Positions 44,020-54,934 are shown, counted from the stretch's first letter. The stretch is DNA of 64,000 nucleotides from Shimia isoporae (GCF_004346865.1 NZ_SMGR01000001.1:186001-250000), one strand, 5' to 3'. Program-made: numbers and translations. Notes: generated from the sequence alone by a model not told the origin.

Positions 44020-44340
44020 CATGAATTTAGCGTAAGCTTCGCGTTCTACGTTATAGGACAGTTCGAGCTTGGCCATTTTCGCCATTAGCTCTTTTTTCTT
44101 GTCGGGATTGGTGGCTTGCCGCAATTCCTCGCGGGCAGCGTCCAACTGTTCCTTCAGAACGAACTGGCGGGGCCGTACGCCTGCTCCTGCCATGATCGAA
44201 TGGCCAACGGCGGTGCCGGCGTCTTCGATTACAGGGCGGTCCGGCAAAGGCTTTCCTTCTCCGGACAGGTTGCGGAGTTGACCCTCGGCCTGTGCCTTGA
44301 GGATCTGGCGTTCGATAAGGGCGTCAAGTGAGCGTGTCAT
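44014..44340 (-). CDS. DUF1992 (DnaJ-homologue C28-like) protein
   Basis: 108 residues. LIERQILKAQAEGQLRNL, then GEGKPLPDRP and a C-terminal YNVEREAYAKFM stretch, are the DUF1992 hallmarks. Short bacterial members are of unknown role; the eukaryotic relative is DNAJC28. ATG at 44340 preferred to the TTG two codons earlier. It lies 40 bases downstream of the valS stop in the same direction and could be read with it. Confidence 0.9.
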   Translation of the reverse strand: MTRSLDALIERQILKAQAEGQLRNLSGEGKPLPDRPVIEDAGTAVGHSIMAGAGVRPRQFVLKEQLDAAREELRQATNPDKKKELMAKMAKLELSYNVEREAYAKFMK

Positions 44341-44379
44341 CCCCAAGAGGTAGGTATGACACGCCCAGTTTCAAAGGTC

Positions 44380-47300
44380 TCAGTCCAGTTCGGCAAGTTT
44401 TTGCAGAGCGGCCTTGATTTTGGCCTCTTCTTCCTCGCGAGCAGCCAGATTGGCACGGGCTTCCTCGACGACCTCATCCGGCGCGGAGGCGACGAACTTG
44501 GGGTTGTTCAGACGCCCACGCAATCCGCCGAGTTCTTTGGCAAGTTTGCCCAAGCCTTTCTCAAGGCGTGCTTTTTCAGCATCGATGTCGATGATGTCCG
44601 CCAACGGCAGGCCGAAAGTTGCGCCGTCAACAGCCACCGTGGCCGTGCCTTTGGGGAAGGTCGCGACCTCCTCCATGGACACAACGCGCGCGATCTTGAA
44701 GATGAGCGCCTTGTTGCGTGCAAAGGCCTCGCGGTTCTGGTCGGTGATCTCGCTGACGACAACGTCGATCTTGGCACCGGCGTTTACACCCATCTGGGCG
44801 CGCACAGAGCGGATGTTGTCGATCACGGAAATCACCCAGTTCATCTCGCGGTCGGCATCGGCATCCACGAAATCCGCCGCCGTGTAGGTCGGCCAATCTG
44901 CGTGTACGAGCATTTTGGACCGCTCAGCCAGCTGGCCCCAGAGTTCTTCGGTGATGAAGGGCATGATCGGGTGCAGCAGGATCAGGCATTGGTCAATGAC
45001 CCAGCGCATGGTGGCCTTGGTCTCGGCCACTGCAGCGGCGTCCTCGGAGCCAAAGAGCGGCTTGGAGAATTCCAGATACCAGTCGCAGACCTTGCCCCAG
45101 ACGAAGGCATAGAGCGCGGAGGCGGCGTCGTTGAAGCGGAAGCTTTCCAGCGCTGCGTCGACCTCTTCGCGGACTTTGGCGGTTTCACCGACGATCCAGA
45201 GGTTGGCGGTTTGCGTGAGTTTTTCGCCGGACCATGCGGCCACGTCGTCTGCGAAGACGTCGTTCATCTCGGCAAAACGCGCGGCGTTCCAGAGTTTGGT
45301 GCCAAAGTTGCGGTAGCCCGCGATACGCTGCATGTCGAGTTTCAGCACGCCTCCAAGCGCGGCCATAGCAGCGGAGGAGAAGCGCAGCGCGTCGGCGCCG
45401 TATTCGTCGATGATTTCCAGCGGGTCCATGACGTTGCCGGTGGATTTGGACATCTTCTTGCCCTTGGCGTCGCGCACGAGGCCGTGCAGGTAGACCGTGT
45501 CAAACGGCACCTGATCCACAACGGCCAGCTGCATCATCATCATGCGGGCAACCCAGAAGAACAGGATGTCCTGGCCGGTGACCAGCGTGGAGGTCGGGAA
45601 GTATTTTTCCAACTCCGGCGTGTTATCGGGCCAGCCAAGGGTGCCGATCGGCCAGAGGCCGGAGGAGAACCACGTGTCAAGGACGTCGGGGTCGCGGAAA
45701 ATCGGAACTGCCATCAGTTCTTTAGGTTCCAGCGATGCCGTGAAAGCTTGTTCTTTCTCGGCAAATGCTTGGGCGATAACACCGTAGTGATCGGTGGCAA
45801 GAGCAAGGGCCTCTTGTTCGGTTGCGGCGCAAAAGCTCGTTAGTTCGCTGAAATCAATGGAAAAATCTAGCTCTCCGTTCGCGTGCTCCTGATAGTGGAC
45901 CTTGGGCCCATACCAAACCGGGATCTGATGCCCCCACCAGAGCTGGCGGGAGATACACCAGGGCTCGATGTTTTCCAGCCAGTGGAAATACACTTTCTCG
46001 CCGCTTTCCGGCATGATTTTCACGGTGCCGTCGCGCACTGCATCCAGCGCGGGGCCGACAACTTTCTCGGCGTCCACGAACCATTGGTCGGTCAGCATCG
46101 GTTCGATAACCACTTTGGAGCGGTCGCCAAACGGCTGCTGGATCGGCTTGTTTTCAACGTAAGGCACGGAGACTTCGATCTCGTTGCCGTCCTCGTCTTT
46201 TTGCGTCTCGGTGGTCATCACCGCGAGGCCTTCGGAGGTGATCTGTTCAACAACCAGCTTGCGGGCCTCAAAGCGGTCCAGACCACGGATGTCGTCAGGC
46301 ACGAGGTTCACCGCGTCAGCTTCGTTCTCGGTCAGAGTGCGATCCCCCTTGGCAACGGCCATGGCGACAGTTGCAGCGGCGGCGTAATTCTCGCCGTCTG
46401 CACGCATCGCGCCTTTGGTGTCCATCAGGCGATACATCGGAATGCCGCCACGCTTGGCGACTTGATAGTCGTTGAAGTCATGCGCGCCGGTGATTTTCAC
46501 CGCGCCAGAGCCGAAATCCTTGTCCGGATAGTCGTCGGTGATGATGGGGATCAGGCGGCGGTGCTCTTTGGGGCCAACGGGGATTTCGCAGAGTGTGCCA
46601 ACGATAGGCGCATAGCGTTCGTCAGAAGGGTGCACGGCCACCGCGCCGTCGCCGAGCATTGTCTCGGGACGTGTCGTGGCGATGGAGATGTAGTCGCGCT
46701 CTTCTTCGAGCACGACATTACCGTCTTCGTCTTTCTCGACGTAGGTGTAGGTCGCGCCGCCTGCGAGCGGGTATTTGAAGTGCCACATGTGACCGGCGAC
46801 TTCGATGTTTTCCACTTCGAGGTCGGAGATCGCGGTTTCAAAATGCGGGTCCCAGTTCACGAGGCGTTTGCCGCGATAGATGAGGCCTTTGTTGTACATG
46901 TCGACGAAGACCTTGAGCACGGCATCGTGGAAGTTGCCGCCGGCCACATCTTCGGGCGCGCCGGGTGCGCCGGACATGGTGAAGGCTTCGCGCGAGTAGT
47001 CACAAGACGCGCCAAGGCGCTTGAGCTGGTTGATGATGGTGCCGCCGCTTTCGGCTTTCCAGTCCCAGACTTTTTCAAGGAATTTTTCGCGTCCCAGTTC
47101 GGCACGGGAGGGTTGCTGTGTTTCGGCCAGCTTGCGCTCCACAACCATTTGGGTGGCGATGCCCGCGTGGTCGGTGCCCGGCTGCCAGAGGGTGTCAAAG
47201 CCCTGCATGCGCTTCCAGCGGATCAGGATGTCCTGCAGCGTGTTGTTGAACGCGTGGCCAATATGCAAAACGCCTGTGACGTTCGGCGGCGGAATCATGA

Positions 47301-47421
47301 TGCAATAGGTCGAGGCGCCGGGCTTCGCGTTTGCGCCCGCGGTGAAGCAGCCCGCCTTTTCCCAAGCGTCAAAAAGTCGGCTTTCGGCTTCGGCTGCGTT
47401 GAAGGTCTTTTCCATCGCCAT
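44380..47421 (-). CDS. valS: Valyl-tRNA synthetase
   Basis: 1013 residues, class I synthetase. HIGH motif in VLHIGHAF (about residue 53), KMSKS in [10 protein letters not shown] (about 653), editing domain between them, anticodon-binding domain, and a C-terminal coiled-coil arm rich in Glu/Lys, ending [13 protein letters not shown]. Start MAMEKTF with AAGGGA about ten bases upstream; the open frame up to 47748 is not coding in character. No T-box or other leader is evident, as expected in this group. Confidence 0.96.
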   Translation of the reverse strand: MAMEKTFNAAEAESRLFDAWEKAGCFTAGANAKPGASTYCIMIPPPNVTGVLHIGHAFNNTLQDILIRWKRMQGFDTLWQPGTDHAGIATQMVVERKLAETQQPSRAELGREKFLEKVWDWKAESGGTIINQLKRLGASCDYSREAFTMSGAPGAPEDVAGGNFHDAVLKVFVDMYNKGLIYRGKRLVNWDPHFETAISDLEVENIEVAGHMWHFKYPLAGGATYTYVEKDEDGNVVLEEERDYISIATTRPETMLGDGAVAVHPSDERYAPIVGTLCEIPVGPKEHRRLIPIITDDYPDKDFGSGAVKITGAHDFNDYQVAKRGGIPMYRLMDTKGAMRADGENYAAAATVAMAVAKGDRTLTENEADAVNLVPDDIRGLDRFEARKLVVEQITSEGLAVMTTETQKDEDGNEIEVSVPYVENKPIQQPFGDRSKVVIEPMLTDQWFVDAEKVVGPALDAVRDGTVKIMPESGEKVYFHWLENIEPWCISRQLWWGHQIPVWYGPKVHYQEHANGELDFSIDFSELTSFCAATEQEALALATDHYGVIAQAFAEKEQAFTASLEPKELMAVPIFRDPDVLDTWFSSGLWPIGTLGWPDNTPELEKYFPTSTLVTGQDILFFWVARMMMMQLAVVDQVPFDTVYLHGLVRDAKGKKMSKSTGNVMDPLEIIDEYGADALRFSSAAMAALGGVLKLDMQRIAGYRNFGTKLWNAARFAEMNDVFADDVAAWSGEKLTQTANLWIVGETAKVREEVDAALESFRFNDAASALYAFVWGKVCDWYLEFSKPLFGSEDAAAVAETKATMRWVIDQCLILLHPIMPFITEELWGQLAERSKMLVHADWPTYTAADFVDADADREMNWVISVIDNIRSVRAQMGVNAGAKIDVVVSEITDQNREAFARNKALIFKIARVVSMEEVATFPKGTATVAVDGATFGLPLADIIDIDAEKARLEKGLGKLAKELGGLRGRLNNPKFVASAPDEVVEEARANLAAREEEEAKIKAALQKLAELD

Positions 47422-47741
47422 CAGTCTTGATCCCTTTTCGTGGTCGGGCATGTCTCTAACGTGCGCAGGACCAAAGGGGAAGCGCCAAGGGGCGAGTTTG
47501 AACGCAACTTTGATGAAGCGTCGGTTAAGTTGCTGCGACCGGTCCGGCGCCAATAGGGTTTTGTTAACCACGTTGTGGCACAAAGAGCGCGCGGAACAGG
47601 CTGGGGAGCCGATGGCCGCACCAGTGAGAAGCCGCCCGGTCCCATGGTCCCTTTTGGGATCGGGCGCATCCTTGCAGAAGGGTGGCTGCATACGGTGCTT
47701 CGTGGTAAGCCTATGGCAGGCAACCATTTTGTGACTGTGAC
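47422..47741. other. 320-base divergent region between valS and the glycosyltransferases
   Basis: No gene accepted. It must carry the valS promoter (minus) and the promoter of the glycosyltransferase pair (plus). I see no strong palindrome or clear promoter match. A plus-strand frame from 47575 has unlikely composition. Confidence 0.45.
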
Positions 47742-48599
47742 GTGGCACAGACTTATATCATTTCCCTCTCTTCCATCCCGCCTCGGTTCGGGCAGCTGGG
47801 TGCAACGCTCGAAAGCCTTTTGGCGCAGTCGGTGCCTGCAGAACGCGTGATCCTTTACTTGTCGCGGCAGTATCAGAGGTTCCCGCAGTGGGATGGCGAA
47901 TTGCCCGAAGTGCCGGACGGCGTGGAGATCCGGCTGGTGGACGAGGATTACGGGCCCGCCACCAAAATTTTGCCGGCTGTCAGAGATTTTGCCGGCGGGG
48001 ATGTTGAAATCCTGTTCTGCGACGACGATCAGGTCTATCCGAAACACTTGGCGCGGCAGTTGCTTAAGGAACGTGCCCGGCGGCCGAACGACGTGGTGTC
48101 CGTCAGCGGTATGAGTACCTATCCGGCAATGGATGGAGAAAGGCGGAGTATACCGCGCCCGCAACGTTTGCGCCTGTGGCGGACGACCAATTTGCGTTGG
48201 CAGTTTGTGCGGCTGTGGCGTCGGGCAAAGTCGCGGTACTTCGGCGTGGAGTATGTGCAGCCAACCTGCCGCCTGACATTGCGAAAAGGATATGCCGACG
48301 GTCTGGAAGGCTTCATGGGCGTGATGGTGCGGCCTGAGTTTTTTCCGCCGGAAGTCTTTGAAATTCCAGAATTCGCATGGTCAGTAGACGACGTGTGGTT
48401 GTCGGGACATCTGGCACGCAGCGGGCACAAGATCTGGATCACAGGTGGCCTGTTCGATCCGGTTCTGACCCCCTTGCGGAAACCATCTCACCTTGATGAG
48501 ACGGCGCTGAACCAGAATGTGGTTGGTGGGTGGGAGCGCGATGCCGCGAACCTTGAAACCGTGCGGTTTTTTCAGCGCACGTACGGGATTTGGGATTGA
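47742..48599 (+). CDS. Glycosyltransferase-like protein (GT2/GT-A fold), first of a tandem pair
   Basis: 285 residues. The start [20 protein letters not shown] and the Asp cluster [12 protein letters not shown] (DxD-like nucleotide-sugar site) fit a GT-A glycosyltransferase. The DDVW motif ([11 protein letters not shown]) at about residue 213 may hold the catalytic base. Basic residues in the centre ([15 protein letters not shown]) suggest contact with an acidic acceptor. GTG start without a visible ribosome site. The next gene is a clear paralogue, six bases downstream. Confidence 0.8.
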   Translation: MAQTYIISLSSIPPRFGQLGATLESLLAQSVPAERVILYLSRQYQRFPQWDGELPEVPDGVEIRLVDEDYGPATKILPAVRDFAGGDVEILFCDDDQVYPKHLARQLLKERARRPNDVVSVSGMSTYPAMDGERRSIPRPQRLRLWRTTNLRWQFVRLWRRAKSRYFGVEYVQPTCRLTLRKGYADGLEGFMGVMVRPEFFPPEVFEIPEFAWSVDDVWLSGHLARSGHKIWITGGLFDPVLTPLRKPSHLDETALNQNVVGGWERDAANLETVRFFQRTYGIWD

Positions 48600-48604
48600 G
48601 CGCG

Positions 48605-49441
48605 ATGTATGTGATCACCCTGTCAGCCATTCCATCGCGGTTTGACTCAATGATCCCGACGCTGGAGTTGTTGGTGAACCAGCGGCCAAAACCAGAGGCG
48701 GTTATCCTCTATGTACCTCGACGTTTTCGGCGATTTCCTGACTGGGAGGGGAATTTGCCCGAAGTTCCACGAGGCGTGGAAATTCGTCGAGTTGAAGAAG
48801 ACCTCGGGCCTGCGACTAAGATTTTGCCCGCCCTGCATGAGTTCGCAGGGCACGATATGAGTATCCTGTTTTGCGATGATGACATCCATTATCGACAGGG
48901 TTGGGCGCGAGGCTTTCTGCGGGCAGCGAAACGCAAGCCGGGATGTGCAATTGCCCTTGCTGGTCAACAGGTTGGCAAGTTCCATGATAAAGCTGTTTCC
49001 AGTGAATGGTTGCCTCGGGCGGTGCGGCAATGGGTGATCACTGACCTGGAATACCACCTGCGCAACCGGATCGAGCGGGCTCGAATTGCACGAGGCAAGG
49101 CGCGGTTTCATCGCGTGGGCCGCCGGATTTATCTACGGGGCGGTTATTCGGATATTTTGCAAGGTTATGCCGGCGCTCTCGTGCGGCCGGAGCAGTTTGC
49201 GCCTGAGGTTTTTGATGTGCCCGACGAGGCGCGTCATGTGGATGATATTTGGCTGTCTGGCATGCTGGCTAAGGCGGGAACACCCATCTGGACACCAGGT
49301 TTGATGCGGGAGCCGGATGTGCGGCTCTCAGGGCATGCGGCGGATGCGTTGCATCAGACCGATGTGGATGGGCTGGGACGCAACGCTCAGAATGCGCGAG
49401 CGATTGACTATTTGCGCGAACACCATGGAGTTTGGTGTTAA
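48605..49441 (+). CDS. Glycosyltransferase-like protein, second of a tandem pair
   Basis: 278 residues, closely similar along its full length to the gene before: the same ITLSAIPSRF start, NLPEVPRGVEIRRVEEDLGP segment, ATKILPAL, LFCDDD site and HVDDIWLSGML motif. The pair arose by tandem duplication and has since diverged, mainly in the middle (residues ~110-170). Probably acts on surface polysaccharide or lipid. Begins five bases after the previous stop, so they share a transcript. Followed by the dispersed repeat and the convergent pyc gene. Confidence 0.8.
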   Translation: MYVITLSAIPSRFDSMIPTLELLVNQRPKPEAVILYVPRRFRRFPDWEGNLPEVPRGVEIRRVEEDLGPATKILPALHEFAGHDMSILFCDDDIHYRQGWARGFLRAAKRKPGCAIALAGQQVGKFHDKAVSSEWLPRAVRQWVITDLEYHLRNRIERARIARGKARFHRVGRRIYLRGGYSDILQGYAGALVRPEQFAPEVFDVPDEARHVDDIWLSGMLAKAGTPIWTPGLMREPDVRLSGHAADALHQTDVDGLGRNAQNARAIDYLREHHGVWC

Positions 49442-49469
49442 CATCCTGAAATCGTAAGAAAATGATCGT

Positions 49470-49509
49470 CTGCAACGCGTCGGCAAACCGTCGGTATTGC
49501 GTCGGTGCA
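49470..49509 (+). repeat. Dispersed 3 x 11-bp element, copy 2
   Basis: TCTGCAAC then GCGTCGG-CAAA, CCGTCGG-TATT, GCGTCGG-TGCA. Each unit has seven bases with a CGTCGG core and a four-base tail, so the cores recur every 11 bp, one helix turn. Lies between the convergent glycosyltransferase and pyc genes. Confidence 0.85.
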
Positions 49510-49554
49510 GTTTTTCGTCGCACCGTTTGTGATAGCAACGTTCGTTGCGTGAGA

Positions 49555-49585
49555 CACAAAAAAGGGCGGGGAGACCCCGCCCTTT
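49555..49585 (-). terminator. Rho-independent terminator of pyc
   Basis: AAAGGGCGGGG-AGA-CCCCGCCCTTT, perfect 11-bp stem; on the minus strand a run of T follows. About 20 bases past the pyc stop. Confidence 0.92.
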
Positions 49586-49606
49586 GCCGTTTTCATATCC
49601 GGGGAC

Positions 49607-52600
49607 TTATTCGAGCTCGATGAGCAGGTCTTTGGCGTCGATCTGACCGCCCGGCGTGATGTGCACGGCCTTGACCTTGGCGTCCTGTTCCGCGTGGATG
49701 CCGGTCTCCATTTTCATGGCTTCGATGGTCAGAAGCATGTCACCTTCTTTGACCTCCTGTCCCACTGACACGGCCACCGAGGCGACGACACCCGGCATCG
49801 GAGCGCCAATGTGGTTCTTGTTGCCAAGCTCAGCTTTCGGACGGGCCGCCGTCGACGCCTTGACCAGACGGTTCGGAACGCGGATCACACGAGGTTGACC
49901 GTTGAGTTCGAAGAAGACTTTCACCTCCCCGTTCTCGTCTGTTTCGCCAATTGCCTGCAGTCGGATCTCCAGCGTCTTGCCGGGATCGATTTCTGCGGTG
50001 ATCTCTTCTCCGGGTTCCATGCCATAGAAGAAAGTGCGTGTTGGGAGGGCGCGGACCGGGCCGTATTGGCGGTGGCGCCCCATATAATCCAAGAAGACTT
50101 TCGGATACATCAGGTACCCGTTCAGATCCTCGTCATCGACGTCAAAGCCTTCAAGTTCCTTGGACACTTCGGCGCGAGTCTCTTCAAGGTCCACTGGCTT
50201 GAGGTGTTTGCCGGGGCGCTCGAGGTTGGGTTTCTCGCCCTTCAGGACCTTGTCGATGATTGCGGACGGGAAACCGCCGTGCGGTTGGCCAAGGTTGCCG
50301 CGCATCATGTCCACCACCGAGTCGGGGAAAGCCAGTTCGGTTTTCGGATCTTCTACTTCTTCGCGGGTTAGGCCTTGGGAGACCATCATCAGTGCCATGT
50401 CGCCAACCACTTTGGACGACGGGGTCACTTTGACGATGTCGCCAAACATCTGGTTGACGTCGGCATATGTCTGGGCCACTTCGCTCCACTTTTCTTCCAG
50501 CCCGAGGCTACGCGCCTGGGCCTTGAGGTTCGTGAACTGACCCCCCGGCATTTCGTGCAGGTAGACCTCTGAAGCCGGCGCAGCCAGCCCGCTTTCGAAG
50601 GCGGCATACTGGGCGCGCACGCCTTCCCAGTAATCGGACACTTCGCGCACGGCTTTGATATCCAGACCGGTGTCGCGGTCGGTATTGCGCGTGGCCTCCA
50701 CAATGGAGCCGAGGCAAGGCTGAGAGGTGCCGCCAGAGAATGCGTCCATTGCAGCGTCCACGGCATCCACGCCGGCCTCGGCAGCCGCCAGAATGGTCGC
50801 GCCGGCGATGCCGGATGTGTCGTGGGTGTGGAAGTGGATCGGCAAGCCGACTTCTTCCTTGAGCGCCTTGACCAGTACCCTTGCAGAGGCCGGTTTCAGC
50901 AAGCCAGCCATATCCTTGAGGCCAAGAATGTGTGCGCCTGCCGCCTCGAGCTCCTTGGCCATGGAGACATAGTAGTTGATGTCGTATTTAGCGCGGTTCG
51001 GATCGAGCAGATCGCCCGTGTAGCAGATTGTGCCTTCGCAGACCTTGCCGCTTTCGACCACCGCATCCATCGCAACACGCATGTTTTCGACCCAGTTGAG
51101 CGAGTCAAACACGCGGAAGACATCGACGCCTGTCTCGGCCGCCTGACGGACGAACTCCTGCACCACGTTGTCGGGATAGTTGGTGTAGCCCACGCCGTTG
51201 GACGCACGAAGAAGCATCTGCGTCATCAGGTTGGGCATGGCCGCACGCAGATCGCGCAGGCGCTGCCACGGGCATTCCTGAAGGAAGCGATACGCGACGT
51301 CGAAGGTCGCGCCCCCCCAACATTCAACCGAGAACAGCTGTGGAAGGTTGGAGGCGTAGGTTGGCGCTACTTTGATCATGTCGATCGAGCGCATACGGGT
51401 CGCCAAAAGAGATTGGTGCCCGTCACGCATTGTCGTGTCGGTCAGAAGCAGTTGTTTCTGTGCCTTCATCCAGTCTGCGACTGCTTGCGCGCCTTTTTCT
51501 TCAAGAAGGTTGCGCGTGCCATAGGCGGGCTCTGCTTTTTTGGCGGGTGCAACCGGTTCTTTGAGATCGGCGGCAGGTGCTGGACGGTCGGTGGTTTCCG
51601 GGTGCCCGTTCACCGAGATGTCGGCAATGTAGGTCAGGACCTTGGTGCCGCGGTCGCGACGCTTCTTGAAGTTGAAGAGATCGTCCGTCTCGTCAATGAA
51701 CTTGGTGGTGTACTGGTTGTTCAGGAAGGTCGGGTGCTTGAGCAGGTTTTCGACAAACGCGATGTTGGTAGAGACGCCGCGGATGCGGAATTCGCGCAGG
51801 GCGCGATCCATGCGCGCGATGGCCTTTTCAGGTGTCGGCGCGTGCGCGGTGACTTTCACCAGAAGTGAGTCATAGTAGCGGGTGATCACACCCCCGGAGT
51901 AGGCGGTGCCCCCGTCCAGGCGGATGCCCATGCCAGTTGCCGAACGATACGCGGTGATACGGCCATAGTCCGGAATAAAGTTGTTCTGCGGATCTTCGGT
52001 GGTGATCCTTGTCTGAAGCGCGTGTCCATTCAGACGAATGTCATACTGGGAGGCCTTGCCGGTGGCTTCGGCAATGGATTTGCCTTCGGCGATCAGGATT
52101 TGCGCCTGAACAATGTCGATGCCGGTGACTTCCTCGGTAACAGTGTGTTCCACCTGTACGCGCGGGTTTACCTCGATGAAGTAGAATTTGCCGGTTTCCA
52201 TATCCATCAGGAACTCGACGGTGCCGGCGCATTCGTAGTTCACATGGGCGCAGATTTTGCGACCAAGTTCGCAGATCTCTTCCCGCTGCGCTTCTGAGAG
52301 GTACGGTGCGGGCGCGCGCTCGACGACCTTTTGGTTGCGACGCTGCACGGAACAGTCGCGCTCATACAGGTGGTAGATGTTGCCCTGCTGATCACCGAGA
52401 ATCTGGACCTCAACGTGGCGGGCACGGGTGATCATCTTTTCCAGATAACCCTCGCCATTGCCGAAAGCGGCTTCGGCTTCGCGGCGGCCTTCCAGCACTT
52501 TTTCTTCGACTTCATCTTCGGAGAAGATCGGACGCATGCCGCGTCCACCGCCGCCCCAAGACGCTTTGAGCATCAGGGGATAGCCGATTTCGGCGGCTTC

Positions 52601-53047
52601 CTTCTTGATGGCGTCCATATCGTCGCCCAGCACTTCGGTCGCTGGAATGACGGGTACGCCTGCCTCAATCGCAACTTTGCGGGCCGAGGCTTTGTCGCCG
52701 AGTGCACGCATGGTGGCGGCTTTGGGGCCGATGAACGTGATGCCGTTGGCTTCGCAGGCATCCACGAAGTCGGGGTTTTCCGACAGTAGGCCGTAACCGG
52801 GGTGAATAGCGTCGGCGCCGGATTCCTTTGCGACGCGAATGATTTCGTCGATGCTCAGATAAGCCGCTACCGGACCAAGTCCCTCGCCGATACGGTACGC
52901 TTCGTCTGCCTTGAAACGGTGCAGGCCAAGCTTGTCTTCCTCGGCAAAGACCGCAACGGTCTTTTTGCCCATTTCGTTTGCGGCGCGCATCACGCGGATG
53001 GCAATTTCACCGCGGTTGGCGATCAGGATTTTCTGAAAATCGGTCAT
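49607..53047 (-). CDS. pyc: Pyruvate carboxylase (one-chain)
   Basis: 1146 residues, normal for the alpha4 enzyme. Biotin carboxylase domain in residues ~1-455 (KASWGGGGRGMR and EVNPRVQVEHTVTE), carboxyltransferase at ~540-840 (DTTMRDGHQSL, metal site with HFHTHDT), PC tetramerisation part, and a C-terminal biotinyl domain with Lys in EAMKMETG at about residue 1112. Makes oxaloacetate from pyruvate. Start MTDFQKILIANRGEIAIRV with GGGGAAG at good distance. Confidence 0.97.
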   Translation of the reverse strand: MTDFQKILIANRGEIAIRVMRAANEMGKKTVAVFAEEDKLGLHRFKADEAYRIGEGLGPVAAYLSIDEIIRVAKESGADAIHPGYGLLSENPDFVDACEANGITFIGPKAATMRALGDKASARKVAIEAGVPVIPATEVLGDDMDAIKKEAAEIGYPLMLKASWGGGGRGMRPIFSEDEVEEKVLEGRREAEAAFGNGEGYLEKMITRARHVEVQILGDQQGNIYHLYERDCSVQRRNQKVVERAPAPYLSEAQREEICELGRKICAHVNYECAGTVEFLMDMETGKFYFIEVNPRVQVEHTVTEEVTGIDIVQAQILIAEGKSIAEATGKASQYDIRLNGHALQTRITTEDPQNNFIPDYGRITAYRSATGMGIRLDGGTAYSGGVITRYYDSLLVKVTAHAPTPEKAIARMDRALREFRIRGVSTNIAFVENLLKHPTFLNNQYTTKFIDETDDLFNFKKRRDRGTKVLTYIADISVNGHPETTDRPAPAADLKEPVAPAKKAEPAYGTRNLLEEKGAQAVADWMKAQKQLLLTDTTMRDGHQSLLATRMRSIDMIKVAPTYASNLPQLFSVECWGGATFDVAYRFLQECPWQRLRDLRAAMPNLMTQMLLRASNGVGYTNYPDNVVQEFVRQAAETGVDVFRVFDSLNWVENMRVAMDAVVESGKVCEGTICYTGDLLDPNRAKYDINYYVSMAKELEAAGAHILGLKDMAGLLKPASARVLVKALKEEVGLPIHFHTHDTSGIAGATILAAAEAGVDAVDAAMDAFSGGTSQPCLGSIVEATRNTDRDTGLDIKAVREVSDYWEGVRAQYAAFESGLAAPASEVYLHEMPGGQFTNLKAQARSLGLEEKWSEVAQTYADVNQMFGDIVKVTPSSKVVGDMALMMVSQGLTREEVEDPKTELAFPDSVVDMMRGNLGQPHGGFPSAIIDKVLKGEKPNLERPGKHLKPVDLEETRAEVSKELEGFDVDDEDLNGYLMYPKVFLDYMGRHRQYGPVRALPTRTFFYGMEPGEEITAEIDPGKTLEIRLQAIGETDENGEVKVFFELNGQPRVIRVPNRLVKASTAARPKAELGNKNHIGAPMPGVVASVAVSVGQEVKEGDMLLTIEAMKMETGIHAEQDAKVKAVHITPGGQIDAKDLLIELE

Positions 53048-53329
53048 CGGCAGGCTTCCCCTTTGTGGCTCTGTCGGTGTGTCGGGCGAATTGCTAGCGT
53101 TTCGCCGCAGCGCAGCGCAATACCCAGAGACCCTGATTTGTAAGATTTGTGTTACATTTATGTGCAACCCGCCCAGTGTTTGCGAAAACATGAATTTGCG
53201 TTGTTTGAATCGTGCGCATGGCGGGGTTTTCGCGCAGTTTTGTAACTCCGTTAAGTTGGAGGTGGGCGTTTGTTGCTTGGAAACGGGCCGCGTGACAGTA
53301 TTCGGGCCGGATTTGAGGAGTGTTTTGAC

Positions 53330-53785
53330 ATGATGGATCGTCGTGGATTCTTGCTGGCGGGTTGGGCGCTGATCGTGCCGAATGCCGGTTGGGCCGAAAA
53401 CACCCTAAGCGCGTCGGAGGCGCATGTACGGCTGCGGTCCGGTGAGTTGATCCTGATTGATCTGCGCACTCCGGAAGAATGGCAGGAAACCGGCGTCGCT
53501 GAGGGCGCTTGGCCGCTCGATATGCGCGAGCCGGAGTTTGGAAGCTGGCTGTTGGCGGCAATCGAACGCAACCCGGACAAGCAGGTCGCGATTATCTGTC
53601 GTTCGGGCAACAGGTCGGGCCGGATGATGTCGCTTCTTCGGGACAATGGTGTCGAGGGCGTTATGGACGTAAGCGAAGGCATGTTGGGGGGCAGGCGTGG
53701 ACCGGGATGGGTGCCATCCGGATTGCCGGTCGTTTCCGCTCAAACAGCGTTTGACGCCATGCCGAAGGATTTGGTGGCAAAGTAG
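53330..53785 (+). CDS. Secreted rhodanese-like protein
   Basis: 151 residues. The start MMDRRGFLLAGWAL has a twin-Arg and hydrophobic core like a Tat signal, cleaved near GWA-ENT. One rhodanese domain follows, with LIDLRTPEEW and the active-site loop ICRSGNRSG carrying the catalytic Cys. Probably a periplasmic sulfur-transferase or redox protein. GAGGAG nine bases before 53330 fixes the start. It diverges from pyc. Confidence 0.88.
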   Translation: MMDRRGFLLAGWALIVPNAGWAENTLSASEAHVRLRSGELILIDLRTPEEWQETGVAEGAWPLDMREPEFGSWLLAAIERNPDKQVAIICRSGNRSGRMMSLLRDNGVEGVMDVSEGMLGGRRGPGWVPSGLPVVSAQTAFDAMPKDLVAK

Positions 53786-53800
53786 ATCGGTCCGATCTTT

Positions 53801-54934
53801 CTAGTCCACGAGACTCGATTTCAGGTCATCGAAGGTTTCCGCGCCCAGTTGCCCCATATTGGCCGCCAGGTCCTGTCGCAGGATGTCCAGCAAATGAGCC
53901 GGGCCCGCGTCGCCGAGCGCGCAGAGCGCATAGTGAAAGCCGCGCCCCATGAAGACGAAACTTGCTCCCAAGGCCAACGCCCGCAGGATATCCAGACCGG
54001 TTTCAAATCCGCTGTCGACAATCAAGGGCAGGTTTGTCGCTGCACGGATGGCGGGCAGGGCTTCGATCGTGGCCGGGGATGCATCAAACTGGCGGCCAGC
54101 GTGGTTGGAGAGCCAAAGCGCGTCTACGCCAGCCGCATCAAGCCGCTGGGCATCGCCCGGACGCATCACACCTTTGACCACAAACGGACCGTCCCAATGG
54201 TCGCGCAGCCATTTGAGGTAATCCCAGTCCGGCGAGGTTCGCAACAGATAGCCGGCGTGGGCTGTTGAGCTGAGGCCGCTGACTTCTTCTGCATAGTCGT
54301 CAATCAGTTTCATGCGCGGCATGCCCGCGCGGGCAGTGGCCAAGGCCCAAGCCGGGCGCATGGCCACCTGTGCCAGAAGGCGGGGCGTCAGTCGCGGAGG
54401 TGTCGTGAGGCCGGAGCGGATCTGCCGTTCGCGGCGGGAAGCCGTGGGCACATCCACCGTAAGAACCAGTGTGGAGAACCCAGCCGCTTTTGCCCGGCCC
54501 AGCAGGTCTTTGCGAATACCCTCGTCGCGTGGAGGATAGAGCTGGAACCACGCGTTTTCACCCAGATACGGTGTCATCTCTTCGGGCGTTTTGGTGGCCA
54601 CTGTCGAAATGCAGTAAGGGACGCCCTCCGCCGCGGCCGCGCGGGCCAGAGAGAACTCTGCGTTGGGCCACATCAAGCCGGACATGCCGATCGGGGCCAT
54701 TCCAACAGGCAAGGGGTAGCGTTGGCCAAGCAGGTCTACTGAGGTGTCCGGTGTGATGTCGCCATGAAGGATGGAGGGGTGGAACAGGATTTCGTCGAGC
54801 TTTGCCCGGTTGCGGGCCTTGGTGCGCTCGTCGCCTGTGGCGCTGTCCAGATATTCCCAAACGAATTTGGGGATTCGGCTTTGCGCCTTGCTGCGCAGAT
54901 CGCTCAGAGCGGGGTATTTTGCGTGCAAATCCAT
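53801..54934 (-). CDS. FMN-dependent alpha-hydroxy-acid oxidase/dehydrogenase
   Basis: 377 residues, TIM barrel. MAPIGMSGLMWP near residue 78, the catalytic His and Arg in SNHAGRQFD, and the FMN phosphate site IVDSGFETGLDILRALALGA (20 residues shown at most). Related to L-lactate dehydrogenase LldD, glycolate and mandelate oxidases; the substrate is not certain. Start MDLHAKYPAL; the long upstream frame lies opposite uvrD and is a shadow. Convergent with the rhodanese gene. Confidence 0.9.
   Translation of the reverse strand: MDLHAKYPALSDLRSKAQSRIPKFVWEYLDSATGDERTKARNRAKLDEILFHPSILHGDITPDTSVDLLGQRYPLPVGMAPIGMSGLMWPNAEFSLARAAAAEGVPYCISTVATKTPEEMTPYLGENAWFQLYPPRDEGIRKDLLGRAKAAGFSTLVLTVDVPTASRRERQIRSGLTTPPRLTPRLLAQVAMRPAWALATARAGMPRMKLIDDYAEEVSGLSSTAHAGYLLRTSPDWDYLKWLRDHWDGPFVVKGVMRPGDAQRLDAAGVDALWLSNHAGRQFDASPATIEALPAIRAATNLPLIVDSGFETGLDILRALALGASFVFMGRGFHYALCALGDAGPAHLLDILRQDLAANMGQLGAETFDDLKSSLVD

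Noticed and set aside
45883-47430. 515-codon plus-strand frame opposite valS
   Set aside because: Shadow of valS; Gly/Val/Asp/Phe-rich repeats reflect reversed codon bias.
49534-49547. GCAACG/CGTTGC hairpin as terminator of the glycosyltransferase pair
   Set aside because: Stem of six with a two-base loop and no T-run after it.
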